Below, piece by piece: positions 28,556 to 37,972 of a stretch of 64,000 nt of DNA (positions are counted from its first letter, which is position 1; each line of letters opens with the position of its first letter). A program made the position numbers and the translations under genes. The notes beneath the pieces were generated by a model. It did no database searches, was not told the origin of the DNA, and was given only the letters and a program-made list of their open reading frames with translations. The DNA comes from DASXKD01 sp963703605 (GTDB lineage: Bacteria > Actinomycetota > Actinomycetes > Streptosporangiales > Streptosporangiaceae), in the NCBI GenBank assembly GCA_963703605.1, contig CAVPFC010000065.1, forward strand, positions 1 through 64,000, written 5' to 3'.

Positions 28556-29489
28556 GAGAAAGAGAAAGAGCATGACCAACGTTCAAGTGTCCGGGATAGA
28601 TCCCGGTCAACGTCGGAAACACGCGTCCGAACCGACATCGAGCCGGCATGGCTGTCGGACTCAAAGCATAGCTGTCAGCCGTAAAACTCATAACTCTAGG
28701 GACTCGCCAATTGGACCGTCAAACTCAGTTTGACGCGATTGGTTACGCAATCGGTATAGCGCCACAGTTCCAGGATCAGATGGGTGAGGAAAATGCATGG
28801 CTCCATAGGCGTTTGTCGGTGCCTATCCCGAAAACGCAGCTAACTTCTTGTATTGCCCGTCGCTCGGGAGGAATCTGAACGATTGTCAGCGGCAGACTTC
28901 CCAGATGCCGACTTTTGGCCCTGCCGGCACTCCCTTCACCTTAGAAGCACGCGACCAGAACAGGGGATGTTCCTGTTCCGGTTCCTCGGCAAGTCGCCAT
29001 CGAATGCGGCTGAACCGATTCCTCTCCCCGCTTGCATACGCTTTGCCGTGTCGTTCCAGGAGGAACCGAACTCATATAAACGCTTGCTTTGCTGCACCAT
29101 AGCTGCACGTGATAAGGCGTGAGAATTATTGAAGGTCTACTTAAAGACATTGGAACCCACCGCGACGCAAGATGCACTCGTTCGATCGGTGCTCGAACAC
29201 TGGGTAGAGCGGGACGAAATCTATGGCCGAACATCACCGAAGGGACAACTCTAAAACATCAAGGAGAACGGTCGGGAAGAATTATGATCGGCAAAATCCA
29301 GCTCCATGGACGTTTGTGCAGTTCCTGCAAAAACGAAACGCTCTTGCCCTCCTCCGGCCCGGCCTCCGTCTCTCTTCCACCGTCACTCGTGACTGCGAAT
29401 GGCTCTCCGAATGAGGCGGAACGGCCACAGATACGGATGAGCTTCCTTAAAATTCATCGCTGTGTCTCTGTGCCTCTTTGGTGAATGGG
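28556..29489. other. Long non-coding or eroded stretch, about 930 bp
   Basis: I find no convincing gene here. A fragment near 29126-29245 reads KVYLKTLEPTATQDALVRSV then LEHWVERDEIYGRTSP in one frame and may be a gene remnant of unknown family. The stretch lies downstream of transposon and RT scraps and is probably eroded accessory DNA. Confidence 0.45.
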
Positions 29490-32400
29490 TCACTTGCCAC
29501 AGTTTGGATCGAGCGCAAGCGACGGATAATCGGGAATTGCGCCCGGCTTCTGCGAGTCAATCAACTTGCGGAAATCCGCCAGCTCTTTTGCTTTGAACTG
29601 CTGCCACTCGCCAAACGTATCGTTCATGGCTCCGCATACCTTCTGCAGAGCCGCGAATGATGCTTCCGAGGGCGTAGAATCAGCCCCATCCACGAGAGCG
29701 ATCAACGCCACCAGACTATCGTTCACAATTGTGAAATTGCTCCCCTTGGGAGTATCGAAAACCGAGAGCGACTCGCCTTCAATTGCTGCCGCTTTCGAGT
29801 CAAGTTGAGTGGCGGCGGCTGTGATCGGATTGATCGGATCCCCCGCCGGCCGCTTGGTGAACTCTGCAAGGCGGGAGCGCAAGTCTTTCACCTGTTGATA
29901 GCCAGCAAAGTTTCGCTCGAGAGCTGCGGAAATCTTGAGCTCCAAGGCCAGTGCGCTCTCCAATTGGTTCCGCGCGTAATCCACCCGGGGATCCATCTTC
30001 ACTTCGAGTGGCTGGCGGTAAGTCCGGCCCTCCACCGTCAGACGGACGTCGTATTTTCCTGGCAAGACGAGCGGTCCCTGCGGAGGCAGCGGCGTTTCAC
30101 CCACGATCGCTCCCGTGGGATAGTTGTAGGGAGTCTGGACGTGCACAGCCTCAGGATCGGGGTAGCGCAGGTTCCATACAAACCGATGCATTCCGGGCCC
30201 TTTCTCGAGTGGCTTGGGATGAGCAATCCAATATTCCGCGATCTGCAACGGCTGCTCATGGGTCTCGGGCAGCGGCGCGCTGGAATAGGCGCGAATCAGT
30301 TTTTCGTCCTGATCATAGATTTGAAGTTGAATATCGGTTATCGGAGCCGACGGCAGAAAGTAGTTGAGAATGGCTCCATCCGGCGGATTCTTTCCTGCCG
30401 GAATCTCGGGCGGCACGGGCGTGTCCTGATTTTCGTCCCGACGCACGCGGATCGCGGAACGCGGCGCAAAGAGAACGGCCTGTGCCGGCGGCGATTGCGG
30501 ATCAATCTGGCGGAGTGGCGAAAGATCATCGAGAATCCAGAACGAGCGTCCGTAGGTTGCCGCGATCAGATCGTCCTGCTCGATCGCGAGATCGTGGACG
30601 GCCACAATCGGCGTGTTCAACCGCAGAGATTGCCAATGGCCGCCGCTGTCGAAGGAGATGTATGCGCCTTGTTCGGTTCCGGCGTAGATCAAACTCCTTC
30701 GCACCGGGTCTTCCCGCACCGCCCGAACAAAGTCAGCGTCGCGAATGCCACTCACCGTTTCCTGCCAGGTCTGACCGAAGTCATGGGTTTGAAAAATGTG
30801 TGGCCGCAGGTCGTCCAAAGGATTCCGGTTGACGGCGACGTAGGCAGTACCGGCGTCGAAGTGCGACGCCTCAATCAGGGGAATTGCGCTCCACTCCGAG
30901 ACCGCGGACGGTGTAACGTTCTGCCATGTCGCGCCCCCATCGCGCGTCAATTGCACTGCGCCGTCGTCGGTACCGGCCCAGATCACGCCCTCCTTCACCG
31001 GTGATGGTGCAATGGTCATGAGCGAGCCAAGCGGTTTCTTGGGATCTGTCTTATCCTCTCGCGCCCTCGTCAGATCAGGGCTGATGGTTTCCCAACTCGT
31101 GCCACCGTTCGCCGTCTTCAGCACAAATTGCGTGCCCAAATAGAGAACGTGAGAATCCTGGGGTGAGAAGACCATCGGAATATTCCAGTTGAACCGGTAC
31201 TTGGTTCCGAAGGCGATGGGCGCCGGAGAAACATCCCGCACCTGCCCAGTTCGCTTGGATAATCGAACCACGCTACCGAAGGGGCCGGCGTTGTAAACCA
31301 CGTCGGGATCGAGCGGATCAGGAATCGTGTAACCACTCTCGCCTGGGCCCACGGGAAACCAATCTCGCTCCGTGATTTGCCCATTATTGCCGCGGCTCGA
31401 AGTGCCTACGGTCCCGCTGTCCTGCTGAGGTCCGTAAACCCAGTACGGAAACTCATGATCCGTGGCCAAACGATAGAACTGACCCGTGGGCTGGTTGTAC
31501 CAGGTGCTCCAGGATTCTCCTCCATTCAGGCTGATGGTCGCGCCCTGATCGACTCCCAGCATGATGCGCTGCGAGTTCGTCGGGTCAATCCACAGCGTGT
31601 GGTAATCGTCTCCGCCCGGCGCGCCCTTGATGACCGTGAAAGTCTTGCCGCCGTCGGTCGAGCGGTAAAGCGACTGCTTGGGAACGTAGACCACATCTGC
31701 ATTTCGCGGATCAACGAAGATCTCACTCATGTACCAGTAGCCGACAATGCGATCATCTATCGTGGCCCGCTGCCAGTTCACGCCGCCGTCGTCGGACCGG
31801 TACAGTCCGTTGTTTTTGTCTTTGGCTTCAATCAGAGCGTAAACCCGCCGGCCATGCGTGCCAGGCGCGACTGCGACTCCGATCCGCCCCCAATCCTTAG
31901 GCGGCAGGCCGTGACCTATAGTCTCGGTCCAGGTAACGCCTTCGTCTGTCGACTTGTAGATTCCGCTGCCGGGTCCATACGAAGTCCCCGTTTGTCCGGG
32001 CTTGCGAATGGCGTGCCACAGCGCCGCATAGACAATCCGCGGCTCACCAGGAGCAAAGCACAGATCGATGGCGCCGGTCACGTCATCCTTATAGAGAACC
32101 TTCTTCCACGTGCGGCCTCCGTCGGTGGAGCGAAAGACACCCCGCTCAGCATTAGGCCCGAAACTGTGGCCCATGGCTGCGAGCAAAACAATGTCGGGGT
32201 TGCGCGGATCCACCAGAATTCGCGCGATGTGGCGACTGTCCTCCAGCCCGAGGTGCTGCCAGGTCACGCCAGCGTCGGTCGATTTGTAAACTCCATTTCC
32301 ATAAGTGATGTCGGAGTAGACATTGTTTTCGCCGCTGCCAACATAAATGATGTTGGGGTTCGAGGGCGCAAGCGCCAGCGCCCCGATCGAAGCTACCGGC

Positions 32401-32681
32401 TGGCTGTCGAAGATGGGGTTCCAGACCGTACCGCCATCGGTCGTCTTCCACACGCCACCGCCATTCGCGCCAAAGTAATAAGTAGCTGGATCTCCCGGGA
32501 TCCCCGCAACCGCATTCACTTTTCCCCCGCGGTAAGGTCCGATCATCCGCCACTTCATCCCGGAAAAAAGGTTGGGATCGACCTGTTGCGCCAGCAAGCG
32601 CACTTCCCCGTGAAAAATGCACAGGCAGAGAGTGAGAAAAACTGTGAGGGCAAACCACGAGGGACGACGAGTTCGGATCAT
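29490..32681 (-). CDS. Secreted Asp-box (BNR/sortilin-like) beta-propeller protein
   Basis: The protein of about 1,063 residues has a signal peptide (PSWFALTVFLTLCLCIFHGE through LLAQQ) and a long array of Asp-box turns (S/T-x-D-x-G-x-x-W/F): VWKTTDGGTVW, VYKSTDAGVTW, VFRSTDGGRTW, IYKSTDEGVTW, LYRSDDGGVNW, LYRSTDGGKTF, LTRDGGATW and IFQTHDFGQTW. These build VPS10/sortilin- or sialidase-like propellers. The C-terminal 300 residues are probably beta-sandwich-rich and have a helical tail. I chose the start at 32681 (MIRTRRPSW) because it gives a clean signal peptide. Acidobacterial genomes carry many copies annotated as glycosyl hydrolases, but no sialidase catalytic residues are evident, so the activity is unknown. 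Confidence 0.88.
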   Translation of the reverse strand: MIRTRRPSWFALTVFLTLCLCIFHGEVRLLAQQVDPNLFSGMKWRMIGPYRGGKVNAVAGIPGDPATYYFGANGGGVWKTTDGGTVWNPIFDSQPVASIGALALAPSNPNIIYVGSGENNVYSDITYGNGVYKSTDAGVTWQHLGLEDSRHIARILVDPRNPDIVLLAAMGHSFGPNAERGVFRSTDGGRTWKKVLYKDDVTGAIDLCFAPGEPRIVYAALWHAIRKPGQTGTSYGPGSGIYKSTDEGVTWTETIGHGLPPKDWGRIGVAVAPGTHGRRVYALIEAKDKNNGLYRSDDGGVNWQRATIDDRIVGYWYMSEIFVDPRNADVVYVPKQSLYRSTDGGKTFTVIKGAPGGDDYHTLWIDPTNSQRIMLGVDQGATISLNGGESWSTWYNQPTGQFYRLATDHEFPYWVYGPQQDSGTVGTSSRGNNGQITERDWFPVGPGESGYTIPDPLDPDVVYNAGPFGSVVRLSKRTGQVRDVSPAPIAFGTKYRFNWNIPMVFSPQDSHVLYLGTQFVLKTANGGTSWETISPDLTRAREDKTDPKKPLGSLMTIAPSPVKEGVIWAGTDDGAVQLTRDGGATWQNVTPSAVSEWSAIPLIEASHFDAGTAYVAVNRNPLDDLRPHIFQTHDFGQTWQETVSGIRDADFVRAVREDPVRRSLIYAGTEQGAYISFDSGGHWQSLRLNTPIVAVHDLAIEQDDLIAATYGRSFWILDDLSPLRQIDPQSPPAQAVLFAPRSAIRVRRDENQDTPVPPEIPAGKNPPDGAILNYFLPSAPITDIQLQIYDQDEKLIRAYSSAPLPETHEQPLQIAEYWIAHPKPLEKGPGMHRFVWNLRYPDPEAVHVQTPYNYPTGAIVGETPLPPQGPLVLPGKYDVRLTVEGRTYRQPLEVKMDPRVDYARNQLESALALELKISAALERNFAGYQQVKDLRSRLAEFTKRPAGDPINPITAAATQLDSKAAAIEGESLSVFDTPKGSNFTIVNDSLVALIALVDGADSTPSEASFAALQKVCGAMNDTFGEWQQFKAKELADFRKLIDSQKPGAIPDYPSLALDPNCGK

Positions 32682-32767
32682 CAGGGCATATGCTCCGGGA
32701 ACGCGAGAGCATATCCTTTTTTCGGCTCTCGTTGCAAACCGTCTGGAAAACCGACGCTGATCCGTAT

Positions 32768-34570
32768 CTACTGCAAGCCTGACTGGGTCAGCTTCACTGC
32801 GCAATAGTTCTCGGCTCCGCAGGGGCTAGTTCCGCTGCCGGGAGCTTGCAGCGTGCCGAAGTAAATGCTCGCTGCCTGGGGCGTGGTGCTGACGTTGTCC
32901 ACCGTGAATGCACTGGTTCCGCCCCATTCATTCGTTGCCGTGTTATTCGGCGCGGTCGTGTTGGAAGCGATCCGCGTATTCACATTCCATTCAGTCACCA
33001 GGTTCGCTCCAGTGGTCGCGTTGAAATTCCCCGTGCTTACGAAGATCCGGTCCGTGGTGCCGTCAAAAAAATCAAGCAATGGAGAACACGTGCCCACCGG
33101 GTTGCTGCCGCCATTAATATTCCGGTTGTCGGACATGGCCGGCGTGCTGTTCATCAAACCGTTCGGAGACGAAAAAGACAGCGCGTACAAGCTGGGCCTG
33201 GTTGAACTGCTGGCTTGCGTCCCGCAGCCATACAGCGTCCCGGCACCGGCTTTGGGACCAGTCGTGAAGTATGCGTTATCGAAGTCGCCGTCCAAAATGA
33301 ATTCGTTTGCAGCGGTCGCATCCTGACCAATCGCGGCCGTGACCTGCGAAGTAAGCGCCAGGTTCATCTGAGATACGATTGCATTCGTATTGCCCACGTT
33401 AGTCGCCGAAAACACATAGACGAATCCGTTCGTGGAATCTACGATTGGCGAAAGTACGATCGGATCCGCGCTTGCATTGCCCGCAACCGCAATCGATCCA
33501 CCAGCGGTAAACCCGCTGGCTCCCGGCGTAAACGAGTACACCGTGAAACCGTCCGACACGAACACCTGATTGCTGACCTGATCGTAGACCGGAGATGTCA
33601 ATTGCGCATTGGCGTTGACCGTGACGCAATACTGCACGGTTGGGGTGCCTTTAAATACTCCTGTGATGCGGTAGAGCTTCCCGTTGTCAGCACCAATATA
33701 GGCTACGTCGTTCGTGTAATCGATGTATGGGGACGAATTGCTGTTGGGTTTGTTGTTGGTGCTGCAACCGCTAAGCCCGCTGTTGGCGTAGTTCAATCGC
33801 ACCACGGAAGATCCGCCCGTGCCAGGCTTCACCGGATGAGTCGCGTCTGTTCCCTGTCCCGCCGCCCAAGTCAGCACGTCAAAAATTGGCGGAGTAGAGT
33901 TTTCGATGAATGCCACCTTGGTCCCGTCCAGTGAAAGCGTAGGAGAAAGATACGACGCTGCCGTGCCCACCTCGTAAGACCACATGAACGTTGGTTGCTT
34001 GTAGTCGGTGGTCGGCGGGGTCTGCGGCCCATTCGGACAAGAAGACGAAGCCGTGCCCGTATACAAATTGTTAAAGGCGACGATATTGGCCTGAGTGGTG
34101 CTCGGCGCCGCCGCAATCGTGTACACCACGAAGTCGTTCGTGCAACTGTAATTCCCGGTGGTGTTGAAGCTGTACTTGGCCGGACTCTCGGCGATCGGCA
34201 TTCCGCCGGTTGGCCCTAGCGACATCGCCCAATCGATCTTGTTCTGTTTTCTCAGCGGGGGCGGGAACGGGCGTGGGCGTTGCTCAGGACCTCGTGCTTT
34301 CGGGAACACGTACGAGCTTCGCTGATTCCAGTTGATCCAGCTGCGAGGATCTCTCGCGGCCTTCGCAGCAACCTCCGGAGAAGCCCCGTTGGTGAAGAGG
34401 ATGTGCCGTGTGCTCCAATCGAGAGGCACGCCGACATGGCCTTCTCGGGATTCCTGAGCCGGCAAGAGTTCTGCAGCACACAAAAGAATCAAAATCAGGC
34501 AGACCAGGGCCCGACGGACGTCCGTTGGATGGCTCAACTGCAAAGCATTTCTCACTATCATAAGTTTCAT
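32768..34570 (-). CDS. Secreted PQQ-like propeller protein, unknown function
   Basis: The product of about 600 residues has an N-terminal hydrophobic signal (ALVCLILILLCAAELLPAQ) and then repeated strands typical of a YVTN/PQQ-like propeller: TYLSPTLSLDGTKVAFIE-like blocks, NDVAYIGADNGKLYRITGVF, NQVFVSDGFTVYSF and GFVYVFSATNVG. It is rich in Asn, Thr, Ser and Gly with four or more cysteines, as expected for an exported protein. I prefer the start at 34570 (MKLMIVRNA) over 34624 because the longer leader weakens the signal peptide; this is uncertain. It precedes the Asp-box protein on the same strand by 86 bp and may be co-transcribed. Confidence 0.8.
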   Translation of the reverse strand: MKLMIVRNALQLSHPTDVRRALVCLILILLCAAELLPAQESREGHVGVPLDWSTRHILFTNGASPEVAAKAARDPRSWINWNQRSSYVFPKARGPEQRPRPFPPPLRKQNKIDWAMSLGPTGGMPIAESPAKYSFNTTGNYSCTNDFVVYTIAAAPSTTQANIVAFNNLYTGTASSSCPNGPQTPPTTDYKQPTFMWSYEVGTAASYLSPTLSLDGTKVAFIENSTPPIFDVLTWAAGQGTDATHPVKPGTGGSSVVRLNYANSGLSGCSTNNKPNSNSSPYIDYTNDVAYIGADNGKLYRITGVFKGTPTVQYCVTVNANAQLTSPVYDQVSNQVFVSDGFTVYSFTPGASGFTAGGSIAVAGNASADPIVLSPIVDSTNGFVYVFSATNVGNTNAIVSQMNLALTSQVTAAIGQDATAANEFILDGDFDNAYFTTGPKAGAGTLYGCGTQASSSTRPSLYALSFSSPNGLMNSTPAMSDNRNINGGSNPVGTCSPLLDFFDGTTDRIFVSTGNFNATTGANLVTEWNVNTRIASNTTAPNNTATNEWGGTSAFTVDNVSTTPQAASIYFGTLQAPGSGTSPCGAENYCAVKLTQSGLQ

Positions 34571-34624
34571 CTTGATCGCGCCTAAGCCGCCAAGGCACAG
34601 GCTGGGCCAAGCGTCTCGTGCCAT

Positions 34625-34973
34625 TCTTAATCTTCGCTCACAATGTAGGAATCTAGAGCCTTACTTTCGTAACCGAATGTGGCCAGCCGGAATCCCGCAT
34701 GGTGACCGACGTGCTCGGCCACTCTCCCCATAAGCGCTTCTAACTGATTGAGCGTTGCAGAACATAGCGCCTTTCAATTTCCCATTGTCATTTCGAGCGC
34801 AGCGGGATTATCCGCAAATGCGGATGATCCTGCGAGGCTAGCTTCAACGTCGTCGAGAATCTCGCTTCCTAACTCTCGAACCGCCCCATGCCGTTGACAC
34901 TGCGAACCGGCGGGGCTCATCATGAACGCTATTCTCCTCGGGAGCCAACTTCGCTGCTCGGAAAGGCTACGCC
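34625..34973. other. Intergenic, about 350 bp
   Basis: No gene is supported. Around 34790-34850 is a sequence of the type gtcatttcgagcgcagcgggat...atgatcctgcgag, resembling dispersed intergenic repeats known from Acidobacteriota genomes. It probably also holds the promoters of the divergent genes. Confidence 0.45.
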
Positions 34974-35394
34974 GTGAACCCCGTCCCCAATCTGGTTGTG
35001 CTGATCGGGAGTCTTCGCAAGGACTCGCCGAATCGCAAGCTCGCGAACGCCATGACCGAACTGAATGCCGCCCTACTGAAATTCGAAATAGCCGAGATCG
35101 GAAATCTGCCCTCTACAACCAGGATCTCGAAGGAGAAAACGCTCCCGCGGCGTGGGTCTCCTTTCGCCAGAAAATCAAGAGCGCCGATGCGGTTCTTTTC
35201 GTCACCCCCGAATACAACTGCTCCGTGCCCGGCGCCCTGAAAAATGCGCTGGACGTCGCCTCGCGCCCGTTCGGGAAGAACGTGTGGGACGGCATACCGG
35301 GCGCGGTGATCAGCGTCTCGCCCGGAGCAATCGGTGCATTCGGGGCAAATCACGCGTTGCGTCAGTCTCTGGTGTTCCTGAACGTCAGCGCCTG
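34974..35394 (+). pseudogene. Truncated, frameshifted NADPH-dependent FMN reductase
   Basis: The N-terminal frame gives VVLIGSLRKDSPNRKLANAM, a flavodoxin-like FMN reductase/chromate reductase start with the GSxRxxSxNxxL phosphate-binding loop. A one-base indel near 35112 moves the rest to another frame: LYNQDLEGENAPAAW, then FVTPEYNCSVPGALKNALDV and SVSPGAIGAFGANHALRQSL. The FVTPEYN and SxxPGxxGA blocks are diagnostic. The intact family is about 180-190 residues; here about 140 remain, and the last strand and helix are lost at about 35,394 where a minus-strand SDR fragment begins. Confidence 0.82.
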
Positions 35395-35613
35395 ACACTC
35401 GGACGGTTCGGTCAGATGGCAAGGCTGAAGGGAGATCATCGTTCCGCCCTGGGCGCGAACCATTTCAACCGCAGCATCAGCCGCGGCGACGTTCACGTCG
35501 CAACCGACGACCGACGCACCCTCTCGAGCGAATGCCAAGGCGGCCGCGCGGCCCACACTCCCGCCCGTCCCCGTGATGACGCACACCTTGCCCGATAGCC
35601 TGCCTGACATCAT
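35392..35613 (-). pseudogene. SDR oxidoreductase N-terminal fragment
   Basis: Reading leftwards from ATG 35613, the protein begins SGRLSGKVCVITGTGGSVGR, then AAALAFAREGASVVGCDVNV and GGTMISLQPCHLTEPSECQ, the cofactor-binding half of a short-chain dehydrogenase. Homology ends about 35,395, where it meets the truncated FMN reductase head-on. The catalytic half is missing. A GGGAGG site precedes the start, and the ATG overlaps the stop of an upstream frame (ATGA-type coupling). Confidence 0.75.
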
Positions 35614-35757
35614 GCATCCTCCCCGGCCCCGGCGGCTTGCTTCTCGACCTCGCTGACACCAATGTCGGCCTTCATCTTCCTGAGTTCGGCGAAGTGCCAA
35701 TAGATGATCTCGCGCGTTTGTCGGCGAGCGGCCGACCAGTCGCATCGATTTCGAGAA
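35610..35757 (-). pseudogene. C-terminal fragment of an unidentified gene
   Basis: The minus-strand frame reads QTREIIYWHFAELRKMKADI then GVSEVEKQAAGAGEDA and stops at 35610-35612, overlapping the SDR start. The overlap suggests that it was the preceding gene of the same operon. Upstream sequence loses coding character near 35,757 at a short tandem repeat. I do not recognise the family. Confidence 0.4.
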
Positions 35758-35796
35758 TCGAGTCGCAATTTATTCGATCGAGTCGCAATTTATTTC
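35757..35796. repeat. Tandem duplication, two 20-bp units
   Basis: The unit ATCGAGTCGCAATTTATTCG occurs at 35757-35776, and again at 35777-35796 with a change at its end. It marks the junction between two gene fragments and may be a scar of slippage or end joining. Confidence 0.75.
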
Positions 35797-35819
35797 GAGA
35801 AGTGACACCGGAGATGTTG

Positions 35820-35898
35820 GACGGTACAGCGTCCCACCGCCCAGGTCGATGGCTGCCAGCAATCCCGTCGACACCCAATAAATCCATTTGAGCTTCAT
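35820..35898 (-). pseudogene. Possible DoxX-like membrane protein N-terminal scrap
   Basis: From ATG 35898 on the minus strand the frame reads MKLKWIYWVSTGLLAAIDLG, similar to the first helix of DoxX-like small membrane proteins (KxIYWxxTGLL). It diverges after about 26 residues. The match is short and tentative. Confidence 0.33.
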
Positions 35899-35984
35899 TC
35901 CGCGATCCTTGGTGAGGGCGAACTGTCGATCCTGCCAGCCGACCCAGCCCGGCACGAGATCGGTTCGGGTGTAAGTCTTCAGGC

Positions 35985-36150
35985 CGAAGGATATTTCAGC
36001 GCCCCAGCAAGCACGTTGCGGAGAGGCTTGGGCGGCCACCAAGGCGCTCGACGTCGCCGGTCACAATGTCGAACGCACCCGCCGTGAAGCTCGCCTGGAT
36101 GCTGATGACGGTGTTGACGACCTCCACAGGCAGACCCGCCTGCGTCAGTC
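35985..36150 (-). pseudogene. NmrA-like/NAD(P)-binding oxidoreductase C-terminal scrap
   Basis: The minus-strand frame reads AGLPVEVVNTVISIQASFTA then GAFDIVTGDVERLGGR, and PPKPLRNVLAGAL after a one-base shift. This pattern (GAFDxVTGDVExLxGRPPxxL) matches the C-terminus of NmrA/SDR-a-type proteins acting on quinones. The N-terminal Rossmann part is not present to the right. Confidence 0.45.
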
Positions 36151-36391
36151 TGTACCGACGTAGCTACCTACGTCTCTACACAGATTGATTACAGATAAAC
36201 CTGCGGTCAGCGCCGCCGAAGGGTACGTCCCCCCGCCAGAGCCAGTCAATACAGGGTTTCTGGTACGTGCCGACAGGTTCCTTGATATCAGGCAGCGCAA
36301 AGGAATCAACGTCGATCCTGTCTCACGTGCACCGCCGGGCGAGAGCCTTAGCACACTTGCGAGTGGCTAGCCGTTTTTCTGCCCATCGGCT
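36151..36391. other. Intergenic with a 16-bp palindromic hairpin
   Basis: An inverted repeat ACGTAG-CTAC-CTACGT lies at 36158-36173. A short frame at 36185-36370 has no homology. Nothing else is recognised. Confidence 0.4.
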
Positions 36392-37102
36392 ATGATCTCA
36401 GCCTTGCCCACCGATATAAAATCGGCAACTTTCTTGGTCATGCTGTCGTTGTTGCTCTCCGTTTTCGCTCCGTCGTCGTCGAGCGCATCGGACAGCAACC
36501 ATCCCCCCGGCACCGCTGCCCAGGCTCAATTCTCCGCCGACGACTTCGACTGGCGCGAAATCGTTCCCTATCTTTTCACGGCTGCCTCGCTGCCCGGAGA
36601 GCAAGGCATCCAGGCAGTGCTCGAAAACTCCAATGTGTTTCGTGCCTATGTCGGCAACGAGCTTCGGACGGAGTGCAGGCCGGACAAGAACCCGTGCACC
36701 GCAAAGGGCGACGGCACTTTACCCCAGGAGGAAGTGAGCAAGAAGATCAGCCAGATCGTTCAGGAAGGAATTTTCCATAAGCACAAGACGGTCATCGTGG
36801 ACTACCAACTGACGCGCCAGCCTTTTCCGTTCTCCGAAATTGCGGCCGTCAAAAGCGAGAAGCGCCCAGACGCCTATTTCATGCTCGCGTTTGCCGACCG
36901 CGGCTACACTGCCGCGCAGGTGCAGGCCAAATACGGTGCCCCGTATGACACCAGCATTTCTCAGTGGTACAGCGTTTTCACATACCGCCTGAACAGCCCA
37001 CATTACACCAGCAAGGCCGTCTTCGAGATTGATCCTGTAGACGGCGCGGTGATCAAGGTCGCGATCAGCCTGAAACTCAAGACTCCCAAGAACCGTCACT
37101 AG
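36392..37102 (+). CDS. Exported protein of unknown function
   Basis: The 236-residue product has an N-terminal hydrophobic segment (SATFLVMLSLLLSVFAPSSS), probably a cleaved signal peptide, and then a soluble domain with EIVPYLFTAASLPGEQGIQAVL, TVIVDYQLTRQPFPFSEI and a beta-rich C-terminus. There are two cysteines (CRPDKNPC), which may form a disulfide. The frame has consistent codon use and no disruption. I do not recognise the family. It stands alone, convergent with the PEP-CTERM-like gene at 37183. Confidence 0.7.
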   Translation: MISALPTDIKSATFLVMLSLLLSVFAPSSSSASDSNHPPGTAAQAQFSADDFDWREIVPYLFTAASLPGEQGIQAVLENSNVFRAYVGNELRTECRPDKNPCTAKGDGTLPQEEVSKKISQIVQEGIFHKHKTVIVDYQLTRQPFPFSEIAAVKSEKRPDAYFMLAFADRGYTAAQVQAKYGAPYDTSISQWYSVFTYRLNSPHYTSKAVFEIDPVDGAVIKVAISLKLKTPKNRH

Positions 37103-37182
37103 CCTTCAGGCTCTTCGGCTCTGGTAGGTTCTGTGCATGATCCTAATCAGACCCAAAGAACGGGTTTCAGTAGGTCAGGTCT

Positions 37183-37938
37183 TTAATTTTCCTTCCGCCG
37201 CCAGCTCGACAGTCCAGGCGCTCCCATGGCCAGTGCGCTAAGCGTGACGGGTTCGGGAGTCGGCATGTTCGGAGCTGTGTTCGATTCTTCAATGCTGGCC
37301 TGATCTGGCCCCTTCGTCTTACCGGTCACGATGGGTTTGACGGGAATCGTCTCGTAAGCGTAGCCGGTCAAAGTGCCATTAGCCGCACACGCGGTGGTAG
37401 TGAGGCGCGCCCAGCCGAAGTGTATCTTCCCCTTAATGGTGAACTTCAATCCGAGATAACGATTCCGGACGTCGAGCCAATTTCCTTTAGAGGTGTGCAC
37501 ACTCGTCATTGGACCACTTTGTTCCAGACAATGTCCCATCAGCGCCTTGCTCTTAAGTGCGACCTTGGGGCCAACGGGTATGCCAGGACCAAACGCGCGG
37601 GCGTACCCTTTGCTACCCGCTACAGCTGCATTCGATTTCTGAGCGCCCCGAACCGTCATGGTAGCGACGAACTCTCTATAACCTGAACCGGAGTCGAAAA
37701 AGGTGTGAATGCTCAATATGAAGTCTGCGATGCCGTCGTGGTTGAGATCGAGTTTATAGGGCACGTGCGGGTTGATGCTGAAGTTGGCGGGCGTGTAAAC
37801 GATCTTAGCCTCGGCCGCTTGTGCCAAGGCCAATATCCCCACTCCCGCTGCACTGGCCGCGAGAGCATACATGCGGAGTTGATGATTGGTTGACTGGGAA
37901 AGGTTGGCGGTCTTACAGGGCCCGGAAGGTCTGTTCAT
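37183..37938 (-). CDS. PEP-CTERM-like secreted protein, intact copy of a tandem family
   Basis: The 251-residue protein starts at 37938 behind a TGAGGAGG site. It has an unusual long leader (KTANLSQSTNHQLRMYALAA then AGVGILALAQAAEAKIVYTP), an Asp-rich loop KLDLNHDGIADF like a calcium-binding turn, and the family block HFGWARLTTTA followed by GTLTGYAYETIPVKPIVTGK. The C-terminus (TPEPVTLSALAMGAPGLSSW plus RRKE) resembles a PEP-CTERM sorting signal: Pro-Glu-Pro, hydrophobic helix, Arg cluster. Proteins with this tail are thought to be cut and anchored by exosortase. Two damaged paralogues lie directly upstream. The function is unknown; an extracellular matrix role is an inference. Confidence 0.8.
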   Translation of the reverse strand: MNRPSGPCKTANLSQSTNHQLRMYALAASAAGVGILALAQAAEAKIVYTPANFSINPHVPYKLDLNHDGIADFILSIHTFFDSGSGYREFVATMTVRGAQKSNAAVAGSKGYARAFGPGIPVGPKVALKSKALMGHCLEQSGPMTSVHTSKGNWLDVRNRYLGLKFTIKGKIHFGWARLTTTACAANGTLTGYAYETIPVKPIVTGKTKGPDQASIEESNTAPNMPTPEPVTLSALAMGAPGLSSWRRKEN

Positions 37939-37972
37939 AAATCCTCCTCAGGTGAAATGAACCGAATCTCTT

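Noticed and set aside
29805..31004. Long plus-strand open frame (399 codons), and another at 31377-32807
   Set aside because: Both are antisense to the Asp-box protein, whose repeats and signal peptide are clear. Their products have no motifs and are Arg/Pro/His-rich, typical of shadow frames.
36185..36370. 61-codon frame
   Set aside because: No homology, low-complexity Pro/Arg, next to a fragment graveyard.
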